64,000 nucleotides of DNA from Tatlockia sp. (GTDB taxonomy: Bacteria; Pseudomonadota; Gammaproteobacteria; Legionellales; Legionellaceae). Below the pieces are notes generated by a model. It had not been told where the DNA came from. It worked only from the letters and a program-made list of their open reading frames with translations, and did not search any database. The DNA is taken from assembly GCA_013697955.1 (NCBI GenBank), contig JACCVV010000059.1, forward strand, positions 1-64,000, given 5' to 3'. The translations under genes and the position numbers were made by a program. Each line of letters opens with the position of its first letter. The first letter of the stretch is position 1. This document shows positions 9,338 through 18,714 of this stretch, piece by piece.

Positions 9338-10702
9338 ATGAAAAAAAGCAGATTTTTGCGGCAGCTGGCCTGGATAATGATTCTCTGTTTAGATCTTTGC
9401 TCAGCCCATGCGGCTCTTCACAAATTTTCTATCATCCCCATCCTTAGGCCGCAAACTCCTATCGCTGCTAATGGTGTCGCTCTTGCGCAGTATCTAATTA
9501 TTAATAATACCTACGAGCCGAGAATGCTGACCGTTGCACCACAAGACGGAGTAGTTCAACTAACGCCAACCGGCGGCTGCAGTTCACCCTTTATTCTTAT
9601 TCATAATCAATCCTGTTTATTGACCTTACAAATATTGGGTGCCTTAACTCAAGGAGGCGTTCATTCCGGGCCGGTTATCTGTAAGACAAAGGGAGTAGGC
9701 GATAACAACCCTGACTATTTTCTTTGTACAACAGCTGACTTGATAAATAGTATTAAAGTCAGTACAACAGGAAAGATTCTACCGGCAACTATTTCAGGCA
9801 CTGCTTCTGCAGCTATAGTTACAATTAATAACATTAGCTTTGATGCTTCAGCCGACAATCTGCAAGCCATACTTCCTCCCGCGTCTACCATTTCTATGGT
9901 TTCTACCTGTCCAAAGGCTTTGCCTCCCCAAAGTTCGTGTACCTTTTACTTTAGCTCAACCACAGCAGGAACCGTCAATGTCGTCGTTCAAGGAACTAAT
10001 ACAAACTCTGTAACCTTACCGATAACTTTTAACCTGCAAGCAATGGAGCTAAGGGCCAAAAATTCCTTGTCTTTTACAAGAACGCCTCTTACTTTGTCCT
10101 CAGGCAAAACTTCGGAAAAATTTAGTCTTTCACTGGTTTCACCGACGCAATCGTCTCAGGTGTCAAAGGTGAAAATTTACATACCTTCTGATCTGCCTGT
10201 TTCGGTTAGTAATAAATGCGATGCAGGTTTGGACTTTTCAAATCCAACTTGTGAACTGGATTTCGTAGCCGGTGAAACTACAGGATCGGGTACGCTTAGC
10301 ATCCAGGGGTTGAATGACAAGATGGAACCTGTCACTAATAAAATTTCAATACCAATCAAAGTTCTAAGTTCTTCTCTGGCCACACTAGACATTAGCCCTT
10401 CATCGGGAATAATAAATTTAAACGATCCAGGCCGTTCAACGGTTTTTACAATAACTAACAATCTGGCAAGTCCAGTTCCGCTTAGCCATATTCGTGGTTT
10501 CTTTCCTCCCGAATGGCTAGGAGTTAGCATTAATAATGCTGAAGACTGCGATAACTTGGCACCGGGTGCTTCATGTAACATATCGTTTGCAGCAACCACG
10601 CCCAACCTTGTCAAAGGTGAAATTAAAATTGAAGGTGAAAACAGCCCCGGGCCTCTCTATATTACTTTGGCTTTTGTAAAAACTGGCTCGAAGTACAAAT
10701 AA
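9338..10702 (+). CDS. secreted protein with cysteine-containing Ig-like repeats
   Basis: 454 aa with an N-terminal signal peptide ending near CSAHA-AL. The mature part is built of repeated beta-sandwich-like units of roughly 100 residues, each carrying a Cys pair in a CxxLxPxxSCxxxF setting: CPKALPPQSSCTFYF, then CDAGLDFSNPTCELDF, then CDNLAPGASCNISF. This resembles Ig-like/Hydin-type extracellular repeats common in Legionella secreted proteins. No enzyme motif is seen. It follows the beta-barrel gene closely and precedes the efflux operon, so it may be an exported partner, but that is inference. Confidence 0.6.
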   Translation: MKKSRFLRQLAWIMILCLDLCSAHAALHKFSIIPILRPQTPIAANGVALAQYLIINNTYEPRMLTVAPQDGVVQLTPTGGCSSPFILIHNQSCLLTLQILGALTQGGVHSGPVICKTKGVGDNNPDYFLCTTADLINSIKVSTTGKILPATISGTASAAIVTINNISFDASADNLQAILPPASTISMVSTCPKALPPQSSCTFYFSSTTAGTVNVVVQGTNTNSVTLPITFNLQAMELRAKNSLSFTRTPLTLSSGKTSEKFSLSLVSPTQSSQVSKVKIYIPSDLPVSVSNKCDAGLDFSNPTCELDFVAGETTGSGTLSIQGLNDKMEPVTNKISIPIKVLSSSLATLDISPSSGIINLNDPGRSTVFTITNNLASPVPLSHIRGFFPPEWLGVSINNAEDCDNLAPGASCNISFAATTPNLVKGEIKIEGENSPGPLYITLAFVKTGSKYK

Positions 10703-10863
10703 TGGTGTACAAAAGCTGTGTTCAGCGCAGTGGGAAAAATAAAAATTGGCTTTTCAACTTATAGCTGATTGTCTAAGACAATATGTGCGAAAAACGGGCT
10801 AAATCATTTTAAGTGTGTTAGAGTGTGCCTAAATTTTAAGCATGAAAATCTGGTGGGTTCGCC

Positions 10864-12510
10864 TTGATGTTATTCTTGAAAAATTGGCTAGGATCGCTGC
10901 TGTACATAAGCCTGATTGCTTTCAATATAATTGAACCAAGTTGCTTAATGGCAGCAACTGCCAAGCCAGAAAAATCTGAAAAAGCCAGAGGACTTTATCG
11001 TTGGGTCAAAAATCCTGCTCAAGAAGCCTCACAGGTTGGAGATGCCGAAAGCCGTTTGCAACAAGCAATCGCTAATCCTGAATACATGCTTGATAACTGG
11101 ATCAATTTACCAACCTCACCGGATTCCCCTAATAAAAAAGTACAGCAGTTAAGCTTGCGGGAAGCGATTTTGCTTGCGCTGCGTTACAATCCCAATATCC
11201 AAAATGCGGAGCTTGATCGGATCATTCAACGATATCAATTGCGTTTAGCCCATAATGAGTTTGAATTACAATTTGCATTAGGTGCCTCTGCCGCTGTTGA
11301 GCGCTCAAGCTACAGTGGCGTTGGCAAGACAACTAATAAAAGTTACCTCGCCTCCCCTGAACTTAATTGGCGTTCAAAATACGGAACAAAAATAGGCTTA
11401 AATATTGATAATAACGTATCCAATTATAATTCCTATACTCCTGTCTTGAATTTATCAATTAACCAACCCTTATTGCGTGGTTTTGGCAGGGATACAAACG
11501 AGGCCGGATTAAAGGATGCCATCGATAATGAATGGCTAAATAAATTAAATTTACAACAAGCCGTTATCGATCAGATAACCGAAGTCATAACTACCTATCG
11601 AGCTTTGATTTTATCGGCCAATAATTTGCAGAATCAAAAACTGCAACTTACGGAAGCCCAAAAAACGTTTGAAATTAATAAGAAAAAAATTGCAGCCGGC
11701 CAGCTTGAACCAACCGGTAATATTCAACAGTCCTATCAAATCGAATCGTTAAGCCTGATGGTTGAGCAAGGTGAAAATGATTTTAAAACAGCAGCTCAGG
11801 ATTTATTGCAGATTATCGGTCTTGACCCCAAAATGCGGCTTTCTGTGCCAAGCAATGTAGCCTTGTCAAAAATAATCTTGCCCAATCTGAAGGCAACAGT
11901 GGACTGGGCCCTCCAGCACAATACCCAATATTTGGCTTTGAAAATGCAATTACGTGCTGACGAAAGAGCCTATAAAGTCGCAAAGAACCAACAACTCTGG
12001 CAACTTGATGTAGGCGCTAACATTCAGAGCGGTCGCGTTAGCAATGTGGATAATAATTTCAATCGTGCCTCAATTTATAAGGGACAAAATATTAATGAAA
12101 CTGCTAGAGTCACACTAACTATTCCTTTTAGGGATCTAAACCGACGCAGTCAATTAATCAGTGCTAAGGTCAAGCTCGAAAAAGACCGGTTAAATATGGT
12201 GGCAACGAAGCGTGCTCTTGAAACTACAATCACAAACACAATCATTAATATAGAAAGTCTAGCGAAACGGTTTCATCTTGCGGAAAAACAGGTGGCGTTG
12301 GCTGAAAAGTCATATATTTTAGAAAAAAAGAAGCAAGAAGCCGGTATTTCTTCAGCTTTGGATGTGAATAATACGCAAAATCAATTAATACAGGCGCAAA
12401 GCGGATTGATTGCCGCCAAAATAGCTTATCTTAATCAACTTTCTAATCTGGATCGTATTTTAGGAAAAACTCTGGACTATTGGCATATTAAACTCAGGTA
12501 TGGCGGATAA
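10864..12510 (+). CDS. TolC family outer membrane efflux protein
   Basis: 548 aa with an N-terminal signal segment (about residues 1-30) and the two-fold helical repeat of TolC-like channel-tunnels. The first repeat is marked by LREAILLALRYNPNIQNAELD and the second by the helix around AEKSYILEKKKQEAGISSALDVNNTQNQL. It would form the outer-membrane exit duct of the four-gene pump encoded here. The adaptor gene begins within its last 11 bases. It is longer than E. coli TolC because of an N-terminal extension (residues about 30-95) before the first repeat. Confidence 0.85.
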   Translation: MMLFLKNWLGSLLYISLIAFNIIEPSCLMAATAKPEKSEKARGLYRWVKNPAQEASQVGDAESRLQQAIANPEYMLDNWINLPTSPDSPNKKVQQLSLREAILLALRYNPNIQNAELDRIIQRYQLRLAHNEFELQFALGASAAVERSSYSGVGKTTNKSYLASPELNWRSKYGTKIGLNIDNNVSNYNSYTPVLNLSINQPLLRGFGRDTNEAGLKDAIDNEWLNKLNLQQAVIDQITEVITTYRALILSANNLQNQKLQLTEAQKTFEINKKKIAAGQLEPTGNIQQSYQIESLSLMVEQGENDFKTAAQDLLQIIGLDPKMRLSVPSNVALSKIILPNLKATVDWALQHNTQYLALKMQLRADERAYKVAKNQQLWQLDVGANIQSGRVSNVDNNFNRASIYKGQNINETARVTLTIPFRDLNRRSQLISAKVKLEKDRLNMVATKRALETTITNTIINIESLAKRFHLAEKQVALAEKSYILEKKKQEAGISSALDVNNTQNQLIQAQSGLIAAKIAYLNQLSNLDRILGKTLDYWHIKLRYGG

Positions 12511-13693
12511 AATAATGTTTGTAAAAAAATTGATTATTTTGGCTAATCAACCTCGTATTTTGAAATTGATAGGTTTGACGCTAATCCTGATTTTCATAAT
12601 GTGTTTGCTAAAAGGCTGCGGCAGTCAGGTTAAAACAAAAAATTTGCAAAAAACCTATGAAATTAAGTCTGAAGCAGTTCATAAAAAGCTTTTTTTCACC
12701 GGTACTATTCAACCTTTACATGAAAGCACAATGGCTGCTCCGATGAATGCTGTGGTTGAAACCATGCGTTTTCATTACGGTCAACAAGTTAAAAAAGATG
12801 AGGTTGTTTTTGTTTTAAACTCAAGCGAACTGCAAAAACTCTACAATGAAACGCTAACTGAATATCTCAAAGCGAAGGATAATTATGCTATCGCTCAGGC
12901 TAAGTTCACGGGTACTGAGGATCTTTGGAATTCAGGTTTATTATCAAAAAATAATTTTCTAAGTGAAAAATCAAGCCTTGCTACTGCTCGAGTTGCTTTG
13001 ATGCAAGCCAAATCCAAGCTTAATGAAATGATGGCAAATATGGACGGTAAGGCACAGACTCTGACGACTTTAAATATTGCCGAGTTTGACAAGGTCAGAA
13101 AAGCCTTGGCGGGAAATCATAATACTATTCAACTGAAAGCACCTGGTGACGGAGTTTTGCTATATCCACCTAAATCGTCTGATAAATCGTCCAAAATAAA
13201 TGTGGGATCCGCGCTAAAATCCGGTCAGGTCTTGGCGCTTGTTGGGGATTTAACCGGGATTAGCGTTGAAATCGATATTCCCGAAGTCGATATCGATAAA
13301 ATCCACACCGGCATGCATGCTAAAGTGACTGGTATTGCCTTAGGTAAGCAGATCTTGGAAGGTATGGTCGTTGCTGTAAATGGCCAGGCCTCTAATACGG
13401 GGGGCGCATTACCCTCTTTTAATGCCGTGGTTGAGGTTAAAGCGCTAAATGAATTACAACGTTCCTGGGTTAAGGTAGGCATGAGTGCGTCTATTGAGAT
13501 AGCAGTGGATTCTAATGAACAATTGTTAATACCCATCGCAGCGCTTAAGCAAGAAAAAGGAAAAACCTTAGTTAGACTGAAAGATAAAAATGGGGCTCTT
13601 AAAAGTCGAGTCGTCACAACAGGCGGTGCTCAAGCTGATAAAGTCATTATTGCCTCTGGGTTGCGAGCTGGCGATGTGGTGGCTTATGACTAA
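12500..13693 (+). CDS. HlyD/MacA-type periplasmic adaptor
   Basis: Membrane-fusion protein of a tripartite pump, 397 aa. One N-terminal membrane segment (about residues 14-38) ends in KGCGS, which resembles a lipobox although Lys at -2 is unusual. A barrel-sandwich hybrid domain, a coiled-coil hairpin (YLKAKDNYAIAQAKF onwards) and a C-terminal beta-barrel (VKVGMSASIEIAV, LLIPIAALKQEKGKTLV) follow. The order matches MacA. The start overlaps the TolC gene by 11 bases. A second ATG at 12515 is possible. Its end overlaps the ATPase start by 8 bases. Confidence 0.85.
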   Translation: MADKIMFVKKLIILANQPRILKLIGLTLILIFIMCLLKGCGSQVKTKNLQKTYEIKSEAVHKKLFFTGTIQPLHESTMAAPMNAVVETMRFHYGQQVKKDEVVFVLNSSELQKLYNETLTEYLKAKDNYAIAQAKFTGTEDLWNSGLLSKNNFLSEKSSLATARVALMQAKSKLNEMMANMDGKAQTLTTLNIAEFDKVRKALAGNHNTIQLKAPGDGVLLYPPKSSDKSSKINVGSALKSGQVLALVGDLTGISVEIDIPEVDIDKIHTGMHAKVTGIALGKQILEGMVVAVNGQASNTGGALPSFNAVVEVKALNELQRSWVKVGMSASIEIAVDSNEQLLIPIAALKQEKGKTLVRLKDKNGALKSRVVTTGGAQADKVIIASGLRAGDVVAYD

Positions 13694-14375
13694 AGAGTCA
13701 CTGATCACCCTTAAAAATATAGTTAAAAGCTATCAGATTGGCGGAAATCATTCCAAGGTACTGAAAGAGGTTTCTTTAACAATCAACGAAGGCGAATTAG
13801 TGGCTATCGTTGGTGCTTCCGGTTCAGGCAAGTCCACCCTGATGAATATTATTGGATTGCTTGATAAAGCCGATGGGGGTGATTATTTGCTGCAGGGTCG
13901 AAATACTGCAAATATAAATGATGATGCTCTAGCCGACTTGCGTAATAAAACCATCGGTTTTGTTTTTCAGCAATTCAATTTATTACCGCGTTTTAACACT
14001 ATCCAAAATGTCGCCCTACCTTTGACCTATCGTAATGTCGCTACAAATGAATTGAAATTAAAAACAGAAGAGGCTTTGGAGCGGGTGGGTATGCAATCAT
14101 TTGGACTTCACAAGCCCATGCAAATGTCAGGTGGACAGCAGCAACGTGTAGCAATAGCCCGTGCTCTGGTTGGAGAACCGCGAGTTATTTTAGCGGATGA
14201 GCCAACTGGAGCACTTGATTCGCAGACAGGTACAGAAGTTATGGAGTTATTTTTGGCGCTCAATAACGAAGGGCGAACTATAATCATTATTACCCATGAT
14301 GAACAAGTTGCCGCACTTTGCCCTCGTCGAATAACCTTAGCTGATGGCCAGATTGTTTCCGAGAGTTGGCAATGA
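13686..14375 (+). CDS. ABC transporter ATP-binding protein, MacB/LolD type
   Basis: 229-aa ATPase. Walker A GASGSGKST, Q-loop VFQQFNLLPRF, signature MSGGQQQRVAIARAL, Walker B VILADEPTGALD and the switch His in IIITHD are all intact. The ATG at 13686 lies in the end of the adaptor gene and gives the family N-terminus; the upstream frame to 13590 is inside the adaptor. It pairs with the separately encoded permease that overlaps its stop by four bases. It energises a mechanotransmission pump rather than classical transport. Confidence 0.92.
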   Translation: MTKESLITLKNIVKSYQIGGNHSKVLKEVSLTINEGELVAIVGASGSGKSTLMNIIGLLDKADGGDYLLQGRNTANINDDALADLRNKTIGFVFQQFNLLPRFNTIQNVALPLTYRNVATNELKLKTEEALERVGMQSFGLHKPMQMSGGQQQRVAIARALVGEPRVILADEPTGALDSQTGTEVMELFLALNNEGRTIIIITHDEQVAALCPRRITLADGQIVSESWQ

Positions 14376-15565
14376 ACTTGCTCACCCATTTTAAGCAGGC
14401 TTTTATTAATTTAGCAGCCTCAAAATTGCGATCTTTTCTGGCTGTTCTCGGAGTTTTAGTAGGAACAGCAGCCGTTGTGGCCCTTATAAGTTGCGGCCAA
14501 TTAGCGACAGAAAAAGCTTTGGCGCAATTTAAAACCTTGGGAACGGACTTGCTGGCTATAGCGGCCTACGAAGCAACTCAATCAAAATCAAGCTTAGGGG
14601 ATGATCAAATTCCTTTATCCCTATGGCGGCAAATGCCAGAGCGCATCCCCTCAATAAAGGGAGTGGCGCCCTATACGATGACCTATCAAAATTTAAGTTT
14701 CGAAGGTAAGGTTTTGAAGGGAGCCATAATTGGCGCTGATGAATCCTTAGCTAGGATTATTCACATCAAGTTAATAGCTGGACATTTCGTGTCTTATGTT
14801 TCCTCTTTCGAGCATTTTTGCGTCATTGGTCATCAATTAGCAAAGCAAATAAAAGAAATAACTCTTGATAATCCAGTTGGAAAGCAATTACGTATTGGCC
14901 AGGCTCTCTACACCATTATTGGTGTTGCAGCACCGTGGAAGGAAAATGGTTTTTTTAACGAGGATATTAATCAATCCGTGATCATTCCTATAGGGGGAAT
15001 GGCAATGATTGCCAAGGACAATAAAATCAATAATGCCGTTTTTGAATTGAAATCAGACAGCCAAATAGATGAAACAATCAGTGATATTAAGCAATTGATT
15101 AGTAGTCAGGCCCCAAAATTAAATGTTTTTTCACGCTCAGCAAAGCAAATTATTGCTTCAATGGAAAACCAGGGCCATACCTTTACTCTATTATTGGCGG
15201 TAATAGGGGGCATTTCTCTTTTGGTTGGTGGCATTGGGGTTATGAATGTCATGCTGGTTTCAGTAAGTGAGCGCAAAAAAGAAATTGGGATCCGCAAGGC
15301 GGTAGGTGCGAAAAACAAAGAAATTCAATTATTATTTTTGGTCGAATCGACCATGCTATCCCTGCTAGGCGGTGCTCTTGGAGTTCTTTTAGGCCTTATT
15401 TTTACTCGTATTGTCGCCTATTTTTTCGACTGGTCTTTTACTATCTTTCTGATCCCCCCATTGGCAGGCTTTGCAATTTCTGTAGCTACAGGAATCTTTT
15501 TTGGATTTTATCCTGCAAAGCGAGCATCGCAATTAGAACCGATGGCTTCATTAAGGAGCGAATAG
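14372..15565 (+). CDS. ABC transporter permease, MacB/FtsX type
   Basis: 397 aa. One N-terminal membrane helix (SFLAVLGVLVGTAAVVAL), a large periplasmic MacB_PCD domain and a C-terminal FtsX domain with three helices. The conserved cytoplasmic coupling stretch GIRKAVGAKNKEIQLLFL is present. The start codon overlaps the ATPase stop (ATGA). Together with the two genes before it and the TolC gene it forms a complete MacAB-TolC-like exporter, with ATPase and permease split. The substrate is unknown; macrolides, peptides or virulence lipids are all possible. Confidence 0.9.
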   Translation: MNLLTHFKQAFINLAASKLRSFLAVLGVLVGTAAVVALISCGQLATEKALAQFKTLGTDLLAIAAYEATQSKSSLGDDQIPLSLWRQMPERIPSIKGVAPYTMTYQNLSFEGKVLKGAIIGADESLARIIHIKLIAGHFVSYVSSFEHFCVIGHQLAKQIKEITLDNPVGKQLRIGQALYTIIGVAAPWKENGFFNEDINQSVIIPIGGMAMIAKDNKINNAVFELKSDSQIDETISDIKQLISSQAPKLNVFSRSAKQIIASMENQGHTFTLLLAVIGGISLLVGGIGVMNVMLVSVSERKKEIGIRKAVGAKNKEIQLLFLVESTMLSLLGGALGVLLGLIFTRIVAYFFDWSFTIFLIPPLAGFAISVATGIFFGFYPAKRASQLEPMASLRSE

Positions 15566-15663
15566 TAGCGCAGTAACCAGGGGAAGCCGCAACTAGACAA
15601 AGGAAAATGGCTATGACAGGATAGGGCTATTTTTCGCTATGAATTTTAAAACAAGGAGAGGAA

Positions 15664-16881
15664 ATGGATTTAGGCGCAAGGCAATTGAAATCAATGTTGC
15701 CAATATTTTTAGCTTGCATAATGAATACTTTATTAGCTCATGCAGGAGTAGTTCCCATTTCTCCCGGGGTTGCCAACCATCCTATTCACTATAAACCTAA
15801 TACTCCTAGACTAATTTCCACCGGATTAACCCCATCTCAAATTAGCCATGCTTATGGTTTTAATCGCATCTCTTCTCAGGGCCGGGGGCAGGTTATTGCA
15901 ATTGTTAATGCCTATGACAATCCAAATATAGAATCTGATTTAGGCATTTTTAATAAACATTTTGGTTTGCCAGCCTGTACTACAAGAAACGGTTGTTTCA
16001 AAAAAATCTTTGCAACCGGCAAAAAACCAAGGGTTGATGCGGGTTGGGCAGGTGAAACCGCACTTGATGTCGAATGGGCTCATGCAATGGCTCCAGCTGC
16101 TAAAATCCTGTTAGTCGAAGCGAAATCTGCAAACATAGTCGATTTGTTTCAGGCAATTCAAGTTGCTGTCAATAATGGCGCTACAGTCGTTTCAATGAGT
16201 TGGGGTACAAGTGAATTTGCAGAAGAAACCCAATATGACGAAATTTTTTCAAATCCTAAGGTGACTTTTATTGCGGCCTCAGGTGATAGTGGTACAGGGA
16301 TAATTTATCCAGCCGCATCTCCACATGTACTAGCAGTTGGTGGAACAACCTTGGAAATTGATTCCTATGGCAATTATCAGGGCGAAACAGCCTGGTCAGG
16401 CTCAGGTGGCGGTTTAAGTACCGTGGAAACCTGGCCTACAAGTCAAAGCAGTTTACCGATTCCCAATGCGAATAACATGCGCGGCTTACCAGACGTTGCT
16501 TATAACGCTGATCCAGAGACTGGGTTTTCGGTTTACAACTCGGTTCCCGGCAATGAAGGTAAAGGTTGGGCTGTCGTAGGTGGCACAAGTGCGGGTTCAC
16601 CTCAATGGGCTGCAATTGTGGCGATTGCAAATTCAGAGTTAAAAACACGAATGGGAAGCAGCTTTAACAACTTATTATATGCGGCAGCAAACCCAACGAC
16701 TGGTAATTACATTTATAATTTTAATGACGTGGAATCCGGGTCTAATGGTGACTGTGGCGATGTTTGCGTTGCTAAGGATGGTTATGATTACGTAACAGGT
16801 TTAGGAAGTCCTGAGCTGGCAAGCTTGATAAACGACCTTCCTAACTACCAGGTTGGTATTTTAAATTCAACAAATCAATAA
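15664..16881 (+). CDS. secreted S53 (sedolisin-family) serine-carboxyl peptidase
   Basis: 405 aa with a signal peptide ending near LLAHA. Catalytic residues are visible: Glu131 and Asp135 in GETALD, the oxyanion Asp208 in AASGDSG, and the nucleophile Ser309 in GGTSAGSPQWA. A C-terminal calcium-site pattern (DVESGSNGD, then DGYDYVTGLGSPE) fits sedolisins. The catalytic domain starts about residue 55 (SQISHAYGF), so the long pro-kumamolisin activation domain typical of the family is absent. GGAGAGG-like ribosome binding site AAGGAGAGG lies just before the ATG. It stands alone, after the efflux operon. Confidence 0.88.
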   Translation: MDLGARQLKSMLPIFLACIMNTLLAHAGVVPISPGVANHPIHYKPNTPRLISTGLTPSQISHAYGFNRISSQGRGQVIAIVNAYDNPNIESDLGIFNKHFGLPACTTRNGCFKKIFATGKKPRVDAGWAGETALDVEWAHAMAPAAKILLVEAKSANIVDLFQAIQVAVNNGATVVSMSWGTSEFAEETQYDEIFSNPKVTFIAASGDSGTGIIYPAASPHVLAVGGTTLEIDSYGNYQGETAWSGSGGGLSTVETWPTSQSSLPIPNANNMRGLPDVAYNADPETGFSVYNSVPGNEGKGWAVVGGTSAGSPQWAAIVAIANSELKTRMGSSFNNLLYAAANPTTGNYIYNFNDVESGSNGDCGDVCVAKDGYDYVTGLGSPELASLINDLPNYQVGILNSTNQ

Positions 16882-16892
16882 GTTAGAATACA

Positions 16893-16912
16893 TCGGGCCG
16901 GCTATGGCCCGA
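16893..16912 (+). terminator. hairpin after the S53 peptidase gene
   Basis: TCGGGCC and GGCCCGA form a 7-bp perfect stem with a 6-base loop, 11 bases after the stop codon. No clear U-tract follows, so termination strength is uncertain. Confidence 0.35.
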
Positions 16913-17034
16913 CAATCGCTTAAGGGTTTCATCTAAAAATCTTTCAGTTTTAAAAAACAATCGGAAAATTAATGAAAGTATCTCCCATCCAATTGATTAA
17001 ATCTTTAAAATAAGACTAATTTCTACAACCTTGA

Positions 17035-17067
17035 TTTAATAGTCTCTTAATATTTCATTGGTATGAT
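17035..17067 (+). promoter_or_regulatory. PmrA-type box and -10 element upstream of kinase-like effector candidate
   Basis: TTTAAT (17035-17040), five bases, then CTTAAT (17046-17051). This matches the PmrA direct repeat YTTAAK-N5-YTTAAK. The second half within CTTAATATT also equals the cTTAATatT element described for PmrA-regulated effector genes in Legionella. Ten bases later comes a -10 element TATGAT (17062-17067). No -35 hexamer resembling TTGACA is present, as expected for an activator-dependent promoter. Confidence 0.75.
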
Positions 17068-17098
17068 GCCCTAAATCCTATAATCAGGCTGGTTACAG

Positions 17099-18526
17099 AT
17101 GCGTTCTAAAAAAGACTCAACGGAAGGCTATAACATTACAATTTTCCGTGAAAATGGTTCCCAAAGTGAGTTTTTTAGCTGTAAAAAACTACCTTCAGGT
17201 GGTTCTAAACAGATATATAATCTTGATGGAAAAGAAGTGATTGCTTTAACCGGCAATTCTGAGATAACAAGAGCTTATATTCAATCCGAAGTCGACTTTT
17301 CAAAACAACTGAGAGAGATGGGATTCCGTGCTCAGAATTATCAAATGGCGGAAATAACAATAGATAATAGCGAAAACCGCATTCCCGTTTTATCTATGCC
17401 CTCTTTTCAATTTTTAGCCGAACAAGGTCAGCAGATTCGCGATCAAAAAAATCAAGAATCCTCATCGGGACAATCTTTAGTATTTGGCAGTCTTGAGAAT
17501 ATGCTCAGTGAAGAGCATTGGCGCCAAATTTTGACTCCACTTATTCAGGATATGTATCTGTATTTTATTAATGGACTAGACTTTCATGGCGATGCCTGGA
17601 ATGCCGTTATTGTAGACACAGATGAAACAAAGGATAAAAAAGCGAGTACAAATTCTTTGGTTATTACTGATCTTGCCCAAGAAATCCACTTTTACTTTTT
17701 TGATTTTGGAAAATCCATTATCGAATTTAAAAAACACTTTAACTGTTTGGACATCTATGGCGATATATCTGAAGAATTTCTTTCATTAAGAGTTAATACT
17801 TTAAAAGACACAGTATTTTCATTAATCGTACATTCCACCCCTATTCAACAGGAATATGATCGAGTTATTAAAAATAATTACAAACTCTGTACACCTGTTT
17901 TCGAAAAAGTATGGCAAGACATATCAGCATTCACTGTTAGCAGAATAAAGAAACATTTAGAAAGCTTATCGGATGAAGAGCGGTTTGAACAATATGCAAC
18001 AGTTGGCCAGAAAGAAAGTATGTTGTATTTTCGAAATTTAAGACTTTCTAACCTTGAATTTCAATTAAGGTCAGAAAAAAAGCTTGCTGAATTAGAGTCA
18101 TTGAAGAGTTCCAAATTTGCCGATTTATCGGGTTCATCATCGACAGAAGAATCCGATTCAAATGATGACCATTCTGAGGAAATGAACAGCTATATCAATG
18201 AATTCAACAATTATGAAAATGATCGGGGATTCAGCACAAGTCAAGCACTTAATCTTTTGACCGATCGGGAATTTGTAGGCTATCTACTTCTTGGTATTGG
18301 CGGCAGTCTTTTGATTGCAGGATTATCAGTCGCCACGGCTGGATTAATAGTTCCTGCTTTCGGTGCTTTGGTTTCTACTGTAATCATTGCTAGTGTTTTA
18401 GGTGTAACTGGAGGTGTTGCGGCTTCAACTGGGGTTTTTGCCCTGAATTCTAATCGTTTTTTTACAAAGCCTGTTATTCCAGCCAGGGATCAAGACACTT
18501 TAGAATCGCACTTGTCTTTCGTTTAA
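17099..18526 (+). CDS. kinase-like protein with C-terminal membrane hairpin, candidate Dot/Icm effector
   Basis: 475 aa, not a family I can name. The first 300 residues look like a protein-kinase-like fold. A glycine-rich loop KLPSGGSKQIYNL lies at 30-42, an acidic helix with Glu64 follows, then a catalytic-loop-like DFHGDAWNAVI (H163, D165, N168) and a DFG triplet at 202-204 in FFDFGKS. Spacing between D165 and N168 is shorter than the canonical five residues, and no clear beta-3 lysine is seen, so it may be atypical or inactive. An acidic serine-rich linker (about 345-365) leads to two hydrophobic segments at about 400-450 and a polar tail. The upstream PmrA box and eukaryote-like fold suggest a type IV secretion substrate. 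No neighbour shares its transcript. Confidence 0.6.
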   Translation: MRSKKDSTEGYNITIFRENGSQSEFFSCKKLPSGGSKQIYNLDGKEVIALTGNSEITRAYIQSEVDFSKQLREMGFRAQNYQMAEITIDNSENRIPVLSMPSFQFLAEQGQQIRDQKNQESSSGQSLVFGSLENMLSEEHWRQILTPLIQDMYLYFINGLDFHGDAWNAVIVDTDETKDKKASTNSLVITDLAQEIHFYFFDFGKSIIEFKKHFNCLDIYGDISEEFLSLRVNTLKDTVFSLIVHSTPIQQEYDRVIKNNYKLCTPVFEKVWQDISAFTVSRIKKHLESLSDEERFEQYATVGQKESMLYFRNLRLSNLEFQLRSEKKLAELESLKSSKFADLSGSSSTEESDSNDDHSEEMNSYINEFNNYENDRGFSTSQALNLLTDREFVGYLLLGIGGSLLIAGLSVATAGLIVPAFGALVSTVIIASVLGVTGGVAASTGVFALNSNRFFTKPVIPARDQDTLESHLSFV

Positions 18527-18714
18527 TTATTAAAGAGAGATAAACGCTGAATTTTCGCTGAAGCGAATTAATAATTGAGTGAATATGTTGTCAATTAAGA
18601 TAATATTGGCTTTCAAATTTTTAACTTAAAAGAATTAATAACCAATTTTTACGTCATCAGAATATCCCTCGAAAAGACCAATATCAATTCAGAAGTACCT
18701 TCTACATTTTCTTT

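Noticed and set aside
10177-10614. 145-aa minus-strand frame inside the secreted Cys-repeat gene
   Set aside because: It is the reverse frame of a well-supported secreted protein, with no ribosome site or protein-like motifs.
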